Source: Pardosa pseudoannulata (taxonomy: Eukaryota; Arthropoda; Arachnida; Araneae; Lycosidae). From it: a stretch of DNA of 64,000 nt. Under the pieces are notes generated by a model. It was not told the origin of the DNA. It ran no database searches and saw nothing but the letters and a program-made list of their open reading frames with translations. Location of the stretch: NCBI GenBank assembly GCA_032207245.1, contig CM063500.1:85598745-85662744 (forward strand), given 5' to 3'. A program made the position numbers and the translations under genes. Positions 1 through 11,390 of the stretch are shown here, piece after piece (within the stretch, counting starts at the first letter, position 1; every line of letters starts with the position of its first letter).

Positions 1-572
1 TCATGTCATATTCCAAAAATTACTTCTTCTGACTCAATATAATCCATGAATCACACTCAGATTTCTTACCAGGTATGTTAAGATACTTTCACCAAATACT
101 AAATAAATAAGCAGACAAGCTTACTCTATTTAAAAGGAGTTGATTGGGACAGTGATTTTGCTCACAAGATTTCAGAGAAAATTTACTTAATGCATTGATG
201 TAATTTATTAAGTAATATAAAAATAAAAACTATTCAGTTAATGGCTGAGCATGTATGAGTTTGAGTAGTTTTTGTGATATTTTCAATATCAATTTAAATA
301 TTTAAAAAAAAAATTCTTTTTTTCCTTGTTATTTTCTGTTGCCAGTTTTTTATTATAATCTTCATTAATTTTTGTTATTTTAAGTTTTTTAAATTAATTT
401 TTGCAATTATCACCTTTCTTCATTCTTATTCTGTTCATAATGGGTAGTAAATAAACTGACTTAAAAAAATGCTCTAAAGAAATGTCATTGAATGCAATAA
501 TTTATAAGACATTTTTCTATCAAATATTAATAATCTTAAATTTTACTATATATATAGAAATTCTGGAATTAC
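1..572. other. COG7 intron sequence, no feature recognised
   Basis: AT-rich sequence with poly-T and poly-A runs. I found no exon, transposon end or RNA gene here. By position it is part of the COG7 intron after the exon at 573-661. Confidence 0.6.
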
Positions 573-661
573 CTTTTGAAAATTATGGAAGTGTTTCTGC
601 AACGTGTTCAACCTTTTGATGTCTTTGTATATTTTCATGTATGTCAGACTCACATCAGACA
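573..661 (-). CDS. COG7: COG7 exon encoding VSDVSLTYMKIYKDIKRLN
   Basis: An 89-nt exon that takes the single G left by the exon at 2462 to form a Val codon. YMKIYKDIKRLNTLQKHFHN aligns with the [20 protein letters not shown] segment of COG7. Acceptor TTTCATTTCAG, donor GTAATT. It is the leftmost exon found; no further exon is recognised in 1-572, so the next is presumably outside the window. Confidence 0.85.
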
Positions 662-3600
662 CTGAAATGAAAGCATTTTAACACACGTTCTAAGTGTTCA
701 TTACATGAAAACAAAAACAAATTGAATGTAAAATCAAACCATTATAAAATAAAATTAGGCTGTACATAATGAAAAATTACATTAATAAAGAAACTGTGCT
801 TGCTGAATGACAATGACACTGCCACAAAAGAATTCTTGGCTTATTTGGTTGAGATGTCATCAACCACTTCGCTGATAGTCCAGATCTGGTAGCATCAGAT
901 TTTTTTTCTTTACACCTATCTGATGTCATTTATGGGTAGTTTAGTTTAAATAGCTATGGTTTACTGTTTTGCTACATCAGGGCTAATGAGACTGGAACCT
1001 ATTGTTTAAAAGCAATTCAAATGGCTATGAACATCCAAGTCATAAATGGAAATGGAACCTACAAACTTCAATACTGAAGAGCAGAACCCTACACATTCAA
1101 TATCATTTATTGATGAAAAAAAAGGCTTTCAGTTGATGATGAATCCCAGAGTGTCATGAAACAATGGAGAAAAAAGGAAGTAAGATTTTTTAGCCAAATG
1201 TATCACAACATAATATACATATAAAGATAGATGTTTTTCACCAATGACTTTGCATTTTCAAGAATTTATAGACATATACACAAAAAAATACGATTTGATT
1301 AACCTTAATTTATAGAAAATAACTGTAACAGAGCAGGGGCACTCATGCTATTTATTAATTAAAATAAACCAAACAAATAATTATCATAAGCAGTTTAATA
1401 TATAATGATATATAGGTACTCTTTAAAAATGTGTTTTCATATAAAAATCATACAAAATATTTTAACACAAGCATGACAGTTCTGATTATGTATAATGAAA
1501 CAATCTGTAATTCCCTATGGCTCTAATTGTTCTTTTCTAAAAAAAAAAAAGCAAATTATATACAAAATAAGATGCTTCACACCCAGCCTTTAGTCTCTCT
1601 ATTTAATTAGAATAACTAAAACCAACATAACCTTTCCAAATGAAAGGTACTGTTTATATCAAAATTTAAATTAATGTTAAGAGCAAATTACATCAGCAAT
1701 TTAAAGAAATTTAATAAAATATATCATCTTAAATACAACAAATAAACACTTCATTTAAATTTTCATCATAATCTATATTTGCATACTTGACAACTTTTAT
1801 ACATCAGCATCAGTAAAACTTTTAACTCAAAATATCAGCTGGTTAATTGGTTGTTCCTTAGTGGCACAAGTAATTAAAATTAATAAAAGTAAATTGCCAT
1901 ATTTTCTTTCCCCAGAAAAATTCTAATTAAAAGTTAATTGTGTGGCAGCTGACCATTAAAAAGTTAGGGAAGAGTTGGTCATTATTAGAAAGTGAATATG
2001 TGTGGATTTTATTCTGCTTCAAGAAAACTGAATCTTGAAAATAATAATTACATATTTTTATTAATATATTGAGTTTCATTATTTAAATACACATTAAATA
2101 TGAAAAAGTAGAACAGTAGAGTAGTCACTGGTTTTTTTCATAATTTTTTTAACAAAATTGATGAATCCTCTATTCCTTGTGCAAGTTATTTTGAAAACCC
2201 CACAGACAGAAAAAAATATATCTAAGTTTTAAATGCACAAAATTTTATTTGTTTTTATTAAACTTTATAACTTTATATTTAAATATAAATTTATAGATAA
2301 AATTAGTTTTATAAAAGAATGGAAATAAACAGTATATTAAATAGTGGGAATTTATCAGGGAAGAAATTGCAAATGACGGAATCGTCAGGGAATTCCTAAA
2401 TGGTTTCCCCTTAGATACCTTATAACAGGATATTTTAGGGACATAGAAAAGCAGAGTTTACCAAGTGTATGACTGTTAAATGCTGCTACAAGTCTTGGAC
2501 TGATCATGGTCTCCAGCCGGTCCTTGAGGCTTTCGAGTCGGACACAGCGCTCTTGGTAGTCAGGTACATCAGCCAGAATTTCCTACCAAAGAAGGGAGCA
2601 CTGTATATACATGTAATGATATTTTAACCAAACAATCAAACTTAATAGTATTCTAAAATAAATTTGATTCTATCCCTAAAATAATAACCATTAATGAGAT
2701 GTCTTTGCTTCTCCTTTAATTGTGGTAATCTTTGGCAATCATGGAAACACCCAATTAATTTCTGCTTGACTCAACTATTCTTATATAACTCTTTTACATA
2801 ATTTAGTCCCACTTCTTAAGACTATATGTGATTAATCTTAACACTCTGATAGGCTGGCTCCCTTGTACACTCACAACACTATGTAAGTGAGTGTAAAACA
2901 TTTTGGCAAGCAAACACCAAAAATGGACTGTCTCAATAAACATTTTTTAACTTCAAATTTATATATCTTTTATGGCCTAATGACTGACAGTATCCAGCAT
3001 GGATATTATTCTAAGGTTATAGTAAGTAAAAAACACCCATTACATAAATATGTATTCATATTGTACACCAACCTTTTCTGGATCAATACTCCTTTCACAA
3101 GAAAAAAATATTAGAATGCCCCTGTTTCATAACAGAAAGGATGAGGATGAGCCTGTTTTAAACTAGGGAAAATAATAATTTAAAACACTTGAAAAGAGGA
3201 GAAGGGATGGAGTTATAATATCTTAAAGTTGATAATATTTTTTGCTATGATATAAAGCATTATTATAGGAATTTACTTTAGAATCTGACTAATAGCTGAG
3301 AAGGAGATGTGGGACATACATTCATACAACTTTTATTTATAAGATACATATATGTATTTATACATAAATACATATATATGTGTGTGAGAGTGTGTGTAAG
3401 TGTATACATATAAATATATAATCCTAGTAATGCTTCTGAGTTATAACATTTTTGCTCTGGTTTTATTCAAATAAATTTTGAGTTAATGCATCAAATGATG
3501 CAGCATTACCAAAGCAAAACTTTCTGAATACCTTATTGCAGATTCAAAGTTTACTGTTTATGTACATTATAATGTGAATTGACAATATTAAATAACAAAA

Positions 3601-6600
3601 ACAATTAAAGATTTCTACTCTAAAGCTTGTTATTCATTCATATTACATCCATATAAAGATTGTATTAAAACACAAACTGTATTTGAAATGAACAGATATC
3701 ATAGAAAATAAATTATGATTTATTATGAAAATAAATGGTTTTGGTATTACTACTATTTTAAAAACATACGATAATAATAACACATGGAGGAGAAAAAGGC
3801 AACAAAAAAAAGGACTTTCACATCAATAAAAGCAATACTGAAAATTTCTTTCACATCAGAAAAAAAATAAATCTCTTTCAAAACCCTTATGAACACTGAA
3901 AATAAGGAAAAAGAGTGTCATACCAGACTGTTCTGCATTCCTATCAACTTGGTGGCAATCTGAAAATAAAAAACAGCAAAATCAGAGAGCAGAAAAAGAA
4001 GCATTAAAGACATAACAAAGATCAGCATGCATACTTACAGCATTGATGTCTCCAGTCTCAAACACTTCTTCAACATCAGCAGACAAAGTGGTCCAATTGT
4101 CTGCTTCCTGCAAAAAACACCAAAAATAACTCTCACTGAGAAGTTTCAAATGTGCCTTTTTACTATTATACAACCACAGTGAGTACTTGTGTAATAAAAA
4201 AAATTAGTATAGCATTCTGTTCCAAACCAACCTATAGGAAAGCAATCAGAGACTGACAAATGTGCTGCCTTCAAAGAGTTGAGATACACCCGAGTGCTGC
4301 TGCCATGTCACATAAACATTCTCTATATTATGTAAATGGAAAAGCAAAATAAAAGAGCTCTATCTCACCCTGAGGGCTTTGCTTGCTTCTTGCATGCAAG
4401 ACTTGACATGGTCTATCTTGAGAAGCATCTGCATGGACTGAGATGAATCGTGTTCCACCTACCAGAACAAAAAAAAAAAAAAAATGGTAAGGGGAAACAA
4501 TTTAAACAATAAAATATCATATTGAAGAAGAATTCTTACTTTCATGACATCTCCCTTGACACTGCTCATCTGCTGTTGGAGCAGTTTGGCTTCATTTTGC
4601 ATTACCTCAATCTCACGGCCAATCCTATGCAAATAAAAAAATAATATTCATACATACACCAACATCCCAACTTCCTCCCAAAGGTAGGAAGCTACAGAGA
4701 TGGAAACTATTTACCAACAAATATAAAATTTACATAATAATTCAATGTAGTTATATATTATTACATTAGCACAGTGGTCAGCAACCTATCACCTGCAATT
4801 CACTTAGTGATCCACTAGGAAAAGTTTTAGCAACCCAATTAACAATTCTTAATTACAACAATATGTAGATATTCTTGCCATTGAATTAAAGTGGATGCTT
4901 AACATCTATTGGCAGCTGGCTACAACTAAAGAATTTTCTGCTCCATCATGTGGTATTTTTTAAAAAGAATTCTTTAAATAGGATCCAGCCTAGGACATAG
5001 CCAGATTTTTCTATTAGACATAGGCCTAAGGGTCTCCCAAAAGTTGAAAAACAATTTTTTAATGCAGCTTTTTTTCTGAATCTCAGAGAAGCCAATTTCC
5101 CTTTTCTCTGAGTATGACACTTCCTTTGTTTTTTCTAATTCTATCCAAAACAATCTCAAAATGAGTAGCTGACCTGTATTCCCCAATGTAAAGAGCATTG
5201 GAGGTTATTATTGTTATTAATAACTTAAAGTCAATAGAAGAAAGTACCCAGCTGCCCTACACTAAAGTTGCCTGGTATTGTATTCTGGAGAAGGCTAGGG
5301 CTCATCCAGGGCTATCATGCTACTGAAGAAGTACAGGAAGGGGTTGTGTGCAAGATTGTATCAGTTTTAACCATGGGGATTTAAACCAGTGGTTTTAACC
5401 AGTTTTAACCATCCTGGTCAAAATCAATTTTGACCAGTTTGACCACTGAAATTCACTTTTCAATATATTTAATACTAATCAAACATTATTTACTAGCATA
5501 TGATAAAGGCAAGTTACATTTGTTAAAAATGTCATAATATAAATAACACCAGTAGAAAAATAACATAACACCAAAATAAAAAAAAAATGTTTTACTTACT
5601 TTCTTTAATACAAGCTGTTTTATATGTAATTTATGTTGAATTCAAAAAACGGTTACAAGTAACAAGTTTTGTAGTTGTCTCTAAATTTAAACGATTTCGT
5701 AATTTATTTTGGATTACTCCAAACTTTGAAAATAATCTTTCTATAGCTGGCACAACAGTTCATTAGATGTATTGTAAAATCAACAAATTTTATGTTGATG
5801 CTTTTAACCTTCTTCATTGCTACCCACCAGACATCAGGTCCAAGTGTATCTTTAACTGTACTCTTTTTAAACTATAACACATATTTTATGTTTTTTACTG
5901 CAACTGGATTACATTTTTACAATTGCATGTACATGGTTCATTTTTAAAATTCAAACATTCTTATTATACTGTATAAGCATGTTAAATCTCATGAACTTGT
6001 TAGTGTAATATTTTGTTTAACTGCACTACTATTTTTATTGCTTATTAAAAGTCACTTCTAATTACAAAAGATATTATATATTAAAATTAAGACCATTTAA
6101 AACTATTTTTAACAATTCTGACCACTTCTGACCATTTTTGACCACTTTTGACCAGTTTTGGATGGTTGAGCAGAAATATATAAAGGATATATACCACTTT
6201 ATTACTATATATTATTTAGCCAAAACTGTTGGACTTATTTGACCAGGTAACTCACCATTGCTGGATGGCCATCATCCTTCGCTTCAGTCTGGAAAAATCC
6301 TGATGTTCTGATCACCTTTTTTCGACGTCGACCAGTCAAAATTACAACCCTTCTTGTGTGACCTCTGCAATCTAAATCTGTCAGACCAATCAAATATCAC
6401 TTAAAATTTGCAATGAAAAAAGTCACCTGAATGGTTATAATAATGAATTTATTATTACAATTCCCATTCTTGTGATTTGAAAGTTGAGTCAGAATAAAGT
6501 AACAAGAAGCTCTAAAAAGATGGTGACTCACCTAGGAATATTTTGGTTAACTTGTTCAGCAGTTTTTTCAAGGGAAATGTTCACTTCCTGAATATAAAAA

Positions 6601-6705
6601 ATAATATATTAATATCTAGTAGAGAATTTTTACAAAAAAAATGGCCATAATAAATAAATGTCAGTTTTTGAAAACACATAAATATATATAGCAAAATATA
6701 TATAC

Positions 6706-6753
<48 letters not shown>

Positions 6754-6754
6754 C

Positions 6755-6831
<77 letters not shown>

Positions 6832-7832
6832 TAGAAAGATGCTTTTTCATGCCATTTGTTTAAAGTGCCTTAATAGATTTATTTTAAAGGTTTTTATATT
6901 TTCTTTTTTTTTCAGTTTGTTTTTAATTTTTAAAGATTATAATGAACATTTGATTATAACATCTTATCTGGTAAGAATGCTATTAAACATTGTCCCAAGC
7001 AAGTTAAACTTTTTTGCAATCTGAGAATTATTTCCTACTTCTTTTAAAATTTTAAATTCCTGGTCAATAGAGAAAGGCTTGCACTATAATTTTCACAAAG
7101 ACACGTTTAAAACATTATTTAATTTAAACCAGTCTTTAGGAAGCCCAAAGCAGAAACTAAGTAAAAAATAAATAAAACTTTGCTTCATTAAATTCGCTTT
7201 GATTACTTTCTCACAAATTTTTAATTTTAGCCAAGCTGCCTAATGTTTCCATGCTAAAATAAGGAAAAGAGTTCAAATGGATCCAAACTGAATCTTCAAC
7301 TAATTCTAGCAATACTGAATTTTAATTAATTAAAATAAATGTGACTGGAGTTAAAGCAATAAAATCACTTTTTTAGTGGAAAAATGTACACTTTTGTATA
7401 TGTATTCATACATGAGAAGCTTCTGGTTACTTGCTGCGATAGAAAACCTATGGTAAAAGGATTATTTTTATTGGAAGGGTACTTTTTTTCTGCAAGTTTT
7501 ATTGTCTGCAGAACGACTCAGACAACTTGATTGAGGACCTGGGAATGCACCCAATGATGTAACCTGAGAATTGTATTTTTGTTGCTCAATTGTATGGACA
7601 ATGTTGGTGTGTTTCTCCTCTCCTTTTTTGAGGATAGGGGGAATCTAGTTTCCATTGATTTAAAACTTGAGCTTCACATTAAAATGGAAAGGAAGTTCCA
7701 CAGTTGGACAAACTTCTTAATCAGGAAAATGTTTAGGAGCAAAACATCTTCAAAATTAGAACCCCCCCAAAAAAATATCAAAAAAGTAAAAATTTCTTGA
7801 CAGAGAAAATTTTTTAAGTGGGTTTAACTGTG

Positions 7833-7907
<75 letters not shown>

Positions 7908-8372
7908 AAAATTCTCAGGGGTTTTCAAAACTTAAATCAAGGGCTAAAAATTCCTGCGTCCTTTTGCATTCCCCTTTTTAACCCCTAACTTACACTGACC
8001 ATTGGGGCTACAGTTTATGCCCTCAGAGAAGGGGCCAGACCAATTATAAACCTACATGACCCTAGCGGACAATTTAGGAAATTTCCAAATAAAAAGGAGA
8101 TACATGCTGTCAGAGACAATTTAGAAAATTTCCAAATAAAAAGGAGATACATGCTGTCGGAGACAGATTTTTCCCACAGATGTTGACCCAGGTGTTATTC
8201 GACTTGTACATAAAACTTCATGCTAGCTGACCCTTCAGTTTGTCCTGTCCCTATGATGAAGTGGGAACCCGTCCTCCAACATTATCTTAATAAAGGTCTT
8301 TAGCTAAAATGGTATCATTTTTATGGCCATGACGACAACCACCCATCGAGAAGTCTGTCTTATTATACACAC

Positions 8373-8421
<49 letters not shown>

Positions 8422-10776
8422 GGTGTTAAGAGAATTTTCAGATTTCATTGAATATCTCCAGAATTACTGAATTGGTTTGGTTTAGTATACAGCCCTATGG
8501 CCAATTTTTTCTACACAAAGGCTAATGAGACCAGGACCTACTGCATAAAATCAATTTTGAATGGCTATGAACATCCATGCCAGAAGTGGGAATCAAACCA
8601 ACAATCTCTTGTAACAAAAAGAAGTATCTTATTCATTTGGACAGCCCAGAACTATTGGACAGATTATAATGAAATTTGATTTGAACTTGCAGGGTTGGGC
8701 TTTTGATGTGACAAAGGTTTAAATCCTACTTTAACCAGATTAAACTGATGGAAACCCAAAATCTCAGGTATATTATTTTTTTTAAAAATGCAATTAAAAG
8801 TAATTCATTATTTTTAATTGTATGAATAAATGTAAATTGGATTTTAAACATACATTACAATTAATAGTTCATCTAAGAGTACAATTAAACAGGATTTCCT
8901 ACCCTCATTTTACAATCAATAAGCATTTTTAAAAGATTGTACAAGATCTGTGATTAGAAAGGGTCTTTTTTTTTTTTTTTTTGGAATTTGTTAAATTTTT
9001 ATTTGTTTTTGTCCAGAAAATTATCTGATTTTTAAAAAATATTTCCCAATTTTCCTGATAGATCCATGACATTTTTAACTTTACAAATTCCCTGACAGTT
9101 CTTGGCTGCTAAATGCCCTGTTATCATATATTTAAAATCAACATTAAAGGATATATAAATACATAAAATGTGAGTTGTTGGAAGTAAAAATGGAAAAATT
9201 CCAGATAATTTCACACGGATTATTTATAATTACAGTGCCAGAGAAGAAAAATTAGACACAATAATATACTAGGAAAAGAAAGCATTAAAGGCATTCACTT
9301 ACTTGAATGAAAGACTGCAATTTAGCAACAATCGTAGTGGCATATTCCTATGAAAAATTAATATACATATAAACATCAAAAACAATTTTTACAGTTATAT
9401 AAAGATAATTTATACATGAGAAAAAAATATGTATACAACAAACCTATGCAATATCTAAAATTTGAATAGTAAATATGATAAGATGATATACATAACCATT
9501 ATAATAACAGCCAGAATTGGCAAAAATTTTATTTTTAAAAGAAAAATCATATCAATCAGATTCTTCTTTTTTCTTAATTTAAATCAGGTTTTTGGTTTAA
9601 ATTGTAAAAATCTGTCAGAACAGGATACAACTTCAGTAAAATTTTGGGTCCCATGGCCCAAAAGAAAACTTTAATAGATGGAATTTGGTAGACTCAAAAA
9701 GGAAAAGAGTGAAAATTTTACAATTTCAGATGAATGCAACATCAACTAATTTTAGATATTTCAGACCCCAAAAAATCCAAGAGAGAGAAAAAACAGGTTT
9801 TTTTTTTTTTCCCCATAAAGAAGCTTTTCTTATATGTAGTAAATCAAAACTAGGTCTAGAAAACAGACTTACAGAAAAGGTATTGAAAAATTTAATGATG
9901 GATTAAGAGCCAAAGTTAAAAGCGGCCAATGAGGTTCTTTTCAATGCAAACAGAAATATTTTAACATAAAAAAGAGTAAGAGAAAATTTACAAAATTGCA
10001 AATAAAATAAATCTTTTTTTATTTGCAAATATGTATAATATTTATTATATTCTTTAGTTAAATATAGTTTTTTACTTAAAATATAAGGGACTCATTTATT
10101 TTTTACTACAGGACACACATTTTTCTAATTAATGGGTCCCTGAGACTCAAATTAGAGATAGTTCAGTGCACACACTGTACAGTCATTAACAGGACCTGAT
10201 TGAAGCATAGTCCGACTGGACCTAGTCCCTGGGCCCCCTAAAATTTGGTACTTAATTATTAAAAATTGATTATAAAATTTGGTACTTAATTATTAAAAAT
10301 TGATTATAAAATTTGGTACTTAATTACCTTTGCTATTTTATTTTATTGTTTATATGAAAATATAATTGCAAGTGTTACAGTTTACATTCTTTTACAGATT
10401 TTTGGCATTTGACAGTACTACAAAGTTATGTAAACATAAAAAAATTAATATAAACTTTCCTCCAAAAATATTTGTTTGTATCCTTTTATAAACTAATTTT
10501 TTATTTTATTTTTGCCTTGGAAGAAGGGTGGCGGGGGCCCCGAAAGACTACCAGGCCCTCGGCCCAACTTTGTCTTGATTGGGCCCTGATCATTAATAAA
10601 ATTAGTTTCAGAGAAAAACTCTTTAAAAACAATAAAACAATGTGTTTTAAATTTAACCTGTGTTTAAAAAAAAAATAGCTGCTTACTTCTTTGTCTGCTT
10701 GAGCTTCAGAACACTGGAAAGTTTTGTTTATCCATTCTTTAGGGTCAAAGTCATCTTTAGAAAATGATGAAAGATC
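573..10776 (-). CDS. COG7: COG7, conserved oligomeric Golgi complex subunit 7 (N-terminal part, nine exons)
   Basis: Nine minus-strand exons read in order 10776 to 573 give about 227 residues that align from residue 2 with animal COG7. COG7 belongs to lobe B of the COG complex, a cytosolic tether for retrograde vesicles within the Golgi that keeps glycosylation enzymes in place. Recognisable blocks, in order: KDDFDPKEWIN, VAKLQSFIQ, SLEKTAEQVNQNIPR, SSQSMQMLLKIDHVKS, EADNWTTLSADVEEVF, IGMQNSL, VPDYQERCVRLESLKDRLE and YMKIYKDIKRLNTLQ. Every exon has AG/GT borders, and the phases match at each junction (0,0,2,0,0,0,0,1), so the reading frame is continuous without correction. The predicted helices are typical of the N-terminal coiled part. 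The initiator Met must lie upstream in a separate exon, and the remaining two thirds lie beyond position 1. No frame-breaking change is seen, so this looks like a live gene. Introns contain several transposon remnants. Confidence 0.93.
955..1110 (-). repeat. tRNA-like SINE family A, copy 1
   Basis: Read on the minus strand, this carries the family core GATGTTCATAGCCATTTGAA, then an AATAGGTTCCAGTCTCATTA block and a GATGTAGCAAAAC end. The same blocks occur in the same order at 8480-8665 (minus), 37180-37335 (plus) and, diverged, 51537-51690 (plus). It lies in a COG7 intron. Confidence 0.7.
1111..2461. other. COG7 intron sequence, no gene recognised
   Basis: AT-rich intronic DNA between the COG7 exons at 573 and 2462. 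There are short homopolymers but I recognise no exon or mobile element. Confidence 0.5.
2462..2582 (-). CDS. COG7: COG7 exon encoding EILADVPDYQERCVRLESLK
   Basis: A 121-nt exon with 40 full codons plus one base. It covers DVPDYQERCVRLESLKDRLE and then SPRLVAAFNSHTL, matching [31 protein letters not shown] of COG7. Acceptor TTTGGTAG, donor GTAAAC, leaving phase 1. Confidence 0.93.
2583..3923. other. COG7 intron sequence, simple repeats only
   Basis: Intronic DNA with a short TATG/TGTG-rich stretch at about 3345-3420. A small open frame at 2887-3114 has no recognisable content. I see nothing else. Confidence 0.5.
3924..3959 (-). CDS. COG7: COG7 12-codon exon IATKLIGMQNSL
   Basis: A 36-nt exon with acceptor ATTTTCAG and donor GTATGA, phase 0 to 0. 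It supplies the piece matching ISAKLTGMQNSL that would otherwise be missing between the two flanking exons, which is strong support despite its size. Confidence 0.9.
4039..4107 (-). CDS. COG7: COG7 exon encoding EADNWTTLSADVEEVFETGD
   Basis: A 69-nt exon with acceptor TTTTTTGCAG and consensus donor GTAAGT. It aligns with [20 protein letters not shown], the most strongly conserved COG7 block in this window. Confidence 0.94.
4369..4458 (-). CDS. COG7: COG7 exon encoding VEHDSSQSMQMLLKIDHVKS
   Basis: A 90-nt, 30-codon exon, phase 0 to 0, acceptor TTCTGGTAG, donor GTGAGA. The SSQSMQMLLKID segment is close to the TSQSMQVLVEID segment of COG7. A poly-A run lies in the intron just to its right at about 4470. 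Confidence 0.92.
4540..4624 (-). CDS. COG7: COG7 exon encoding IGREIEVMQNEAKLLQQQM
   Basis: An 85-nt exon. Its first base completes the split Arg codon from the exon at 6532. It encodes a predicted coiled-coil segment ending VKGDVMK, equivalent to the LRDVEALKQEASFLKEQM region of COG7. Acceptor TTTGCATAG, donor GTAAGA. Confidence 0.92.
4785..4960. mobile_element. possible hAT-type terminal fragment
   Basis: CAGTGGTCAGCAACCTATCA resembles the common Charlie-like hAT terminus (CAGTGGTTCTCAACC). No matching second end was found, so this is a weak call. Confidence 0.3.
5401..6172 (-). mobile_element. hAT transposon remnant in a COG7 intron
   Basis: The two ends are related inverted repeats rich in GACCA/TGGTC motifs: the left end has AACCATCCTGGTCAAAA, and the right end read in reverse has CAACCATCC followed by CTGGTCAAAA. 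Inside, minus strand 5631-5756, is a 42-codon stretch with ERLFSKFGVIQNKLRNRLN, the C-terminal dimerisation signature of hAT transposases. No catalytic part remains. End coordinates are approximate and no target duplication was resolved. Confidence 0.65.
5631..5756 (-). pseudogene. hAT transposase C-terminal fragment
   Basis: Encodes VVPAIERLFSKFGVIQNKLR and continues NRLNLETTTKLVTCNRFLN before a stop. The ERLFS...NRL pattern is the hAT family C-terminal dimerisation motif (hATC domain). Nothing of the upstream RNase H-like catalytic core is readable in frame, so this is a fossil. Confidence 0.7.
6532..6587 (-). CDS. COG7: COG7 exon encoding EVNISLEKTAEQVNQNIPR
   Basis: A 56-nt exon with acceptor TATATTCAG and donor GTGAGT. 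It continues directly from the preceding FIQ and ends after two bases of an Arg codon (phase 2), completed by the next exon. It aligns with the EVNHAVEETSHQALQNMPK block of COG7. Confidence 0.92.
6700..6836. repeat. compound microsatellite TA/TG/TA/GA
   Basis: A run of (TA)n, (TG)13, (TA)n and (GA)n in a COG7 intron, 55 bp upstream of the small exon at 6532-6587 on the minus strand. The long open frame across it is a product of the repeat only. Confidence 0.97.
7829..7906. repeat. TA/TG microsatellite
   Basis: (TG)n, then about 20 TA units, then (TG)n, in a COG7 intron. It resembles the tract at 6700 and could be slippage-prone. Confidence 0.97.
8069..8162. repeat. 47-bp tandem duplication
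   Basis: Two copies of a 47-bp unit beginning ACAATTTAG and ending ATACATGCTGTC plus GAG, differing at only a few positions. The surrounding 7940-8340 block, richer in GC, looks like an unclassified repeat. Confidence 0.9.
8366..8421. repeat. AC/AT/AC microsatellite
   Basis: (AC)n(AT)n(AC)n tract immediately left of a family A SINE copy. Confidence 0.95.
8480..8665 (-). repeat. tRNA-like SINE family A, copy 2
   Basis: On the minus strand the order is a tRNA-like head ending in GGTTTGATTCCC (box B-like), then GGATGTTCATAGCCATTCAA, then GCAGGTAGGTCC-like and GGTCTCATTAGCCTTTGTGT. This is the best preserved copy in the window. The 60-codon open frame on the other strand is fortuitous. Confidence 0.75.
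8940..9302. other. COG7 intron sequence, no gene recognised
   Basis: AT-rich intronic DNA with a poly-T run at about 8967-8982. The minus-strand open frame at 9032-9214 matches nothing I know. Confidence 0.5.
9303..9347 (-). CDS. COG7: COG7 exon encoding EYATTIVAKLQSFIQ
   Basis: A 45-nt exon with acceptor TTTTTCATAG and consensus donor GTAAGT, phase 0 on both sides. The product matches the HAATLVMKLQLFIQ stretch of COG7. It is too short to find without its neighbours; phase and homology support it. Confidence 0.9.
10190..10588. mobile_element. 399-bp non-autonomous hAT-like element
   Basis: The left end CAGGACCTGATTGAAG and the right end, read in reverse, CAGGGCCCAATCAAG are imperfect terminal inverted repeats, each running to a GGGGCCCCC-like block. 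Flanks are GTCATTAA on the left and ATCATTAA on the right, an 8-bp target duplication with one mismatch, as expected for hAT. It has no coding capacity and lies just downstream of a COG7 exon, in the intron. Confidence 0.75.
10240..10328. repeat. 34-bp tandem repeat, 2.6 copies
   Basis: The unit AAAATTTGGTACTTAATTAT plus TAAAAATTGATTAT repeats with period 34 at 10240, 10274 and 10308, with essentially no divergence. It lies inside the 10190-10588 element. Confidence 0.95.
10687..10776 (-). CDS. COG7: COG7 exon encoding DLSSFSKDDFDPKEWIN
   Basis: This 90-nt, 30-codon exon lies between a pyrimidine-rich acceptor (TTAATTTCAG) and donor GTAAGC. The residues KDDFDPKEWIN correspond to the conserved DDFDVKEWIN at the extreme N terminus of animal COG7. 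It starts in phase 0 directly at the Asp that normally follows the initiator Met. Confidence 0.93.
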
Positions 10777-11361
10777 CTGAAATTAATTAAAAGCCACAAT
10801 TTGAAATAAATAAAGGGAAATGCTTTAAAAAACAATGAAAAATTTAGAAATAATATTAAATATGTATGAAAAAATTGCATATGACAATAATGATAAACAC
10901 TGTATATTATCATAAAAAAGTTAGGATATTACAGAGCAAATTGCTAATAAATAGAAAAATAAGGAAAATGTTTAATCTATAGGCATATGTCTATAAACCA
11001 AACCATAAAAATCTGTATATCCACAATAAAACTATATCTCTCCACATACACATTTTTAAAAAATTCACTTGCTTTTTTACACTTTTTTTTTTTGATTTTT
11101 CCAGTCATGTCTTTATTTAAAAATATTTTAGACTAATTAAACAAAATTAAACTATTCAGATAAAAAACAAACACATTTGAAAACATAAATTTTCATCAAA
11201 TACAGGATTCTAGAAATACTGACCAATATTTAACTATCTAAAAAAGACTGACTATTTTTGTTCTGTTATATGTAATAAATAATAAGTAAATAAAAAAATA
11301 ATCATTCAAATATTTTACAGCATACAATGGCATAAATCTAGATATCAAAACATTCTAATCC

Positions 11362-11390
11362 ACAAAAAAAAAAAAAAAAAAAAAAAAAAA
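11362..11390. repeat. poly-A run
   Basis: An uninterrupted run of almost 30 A residues in the AT-rich interval between the first recognised COG7 exon and NAA10. Confidence 0.95.

Noticed and set aside
6581..6850. 89-codon minus-strand open frame
   Set aside because: It is translated microsatellite (Ser-Leu, Tyr-Ile and Thr-His runs), not a gene.
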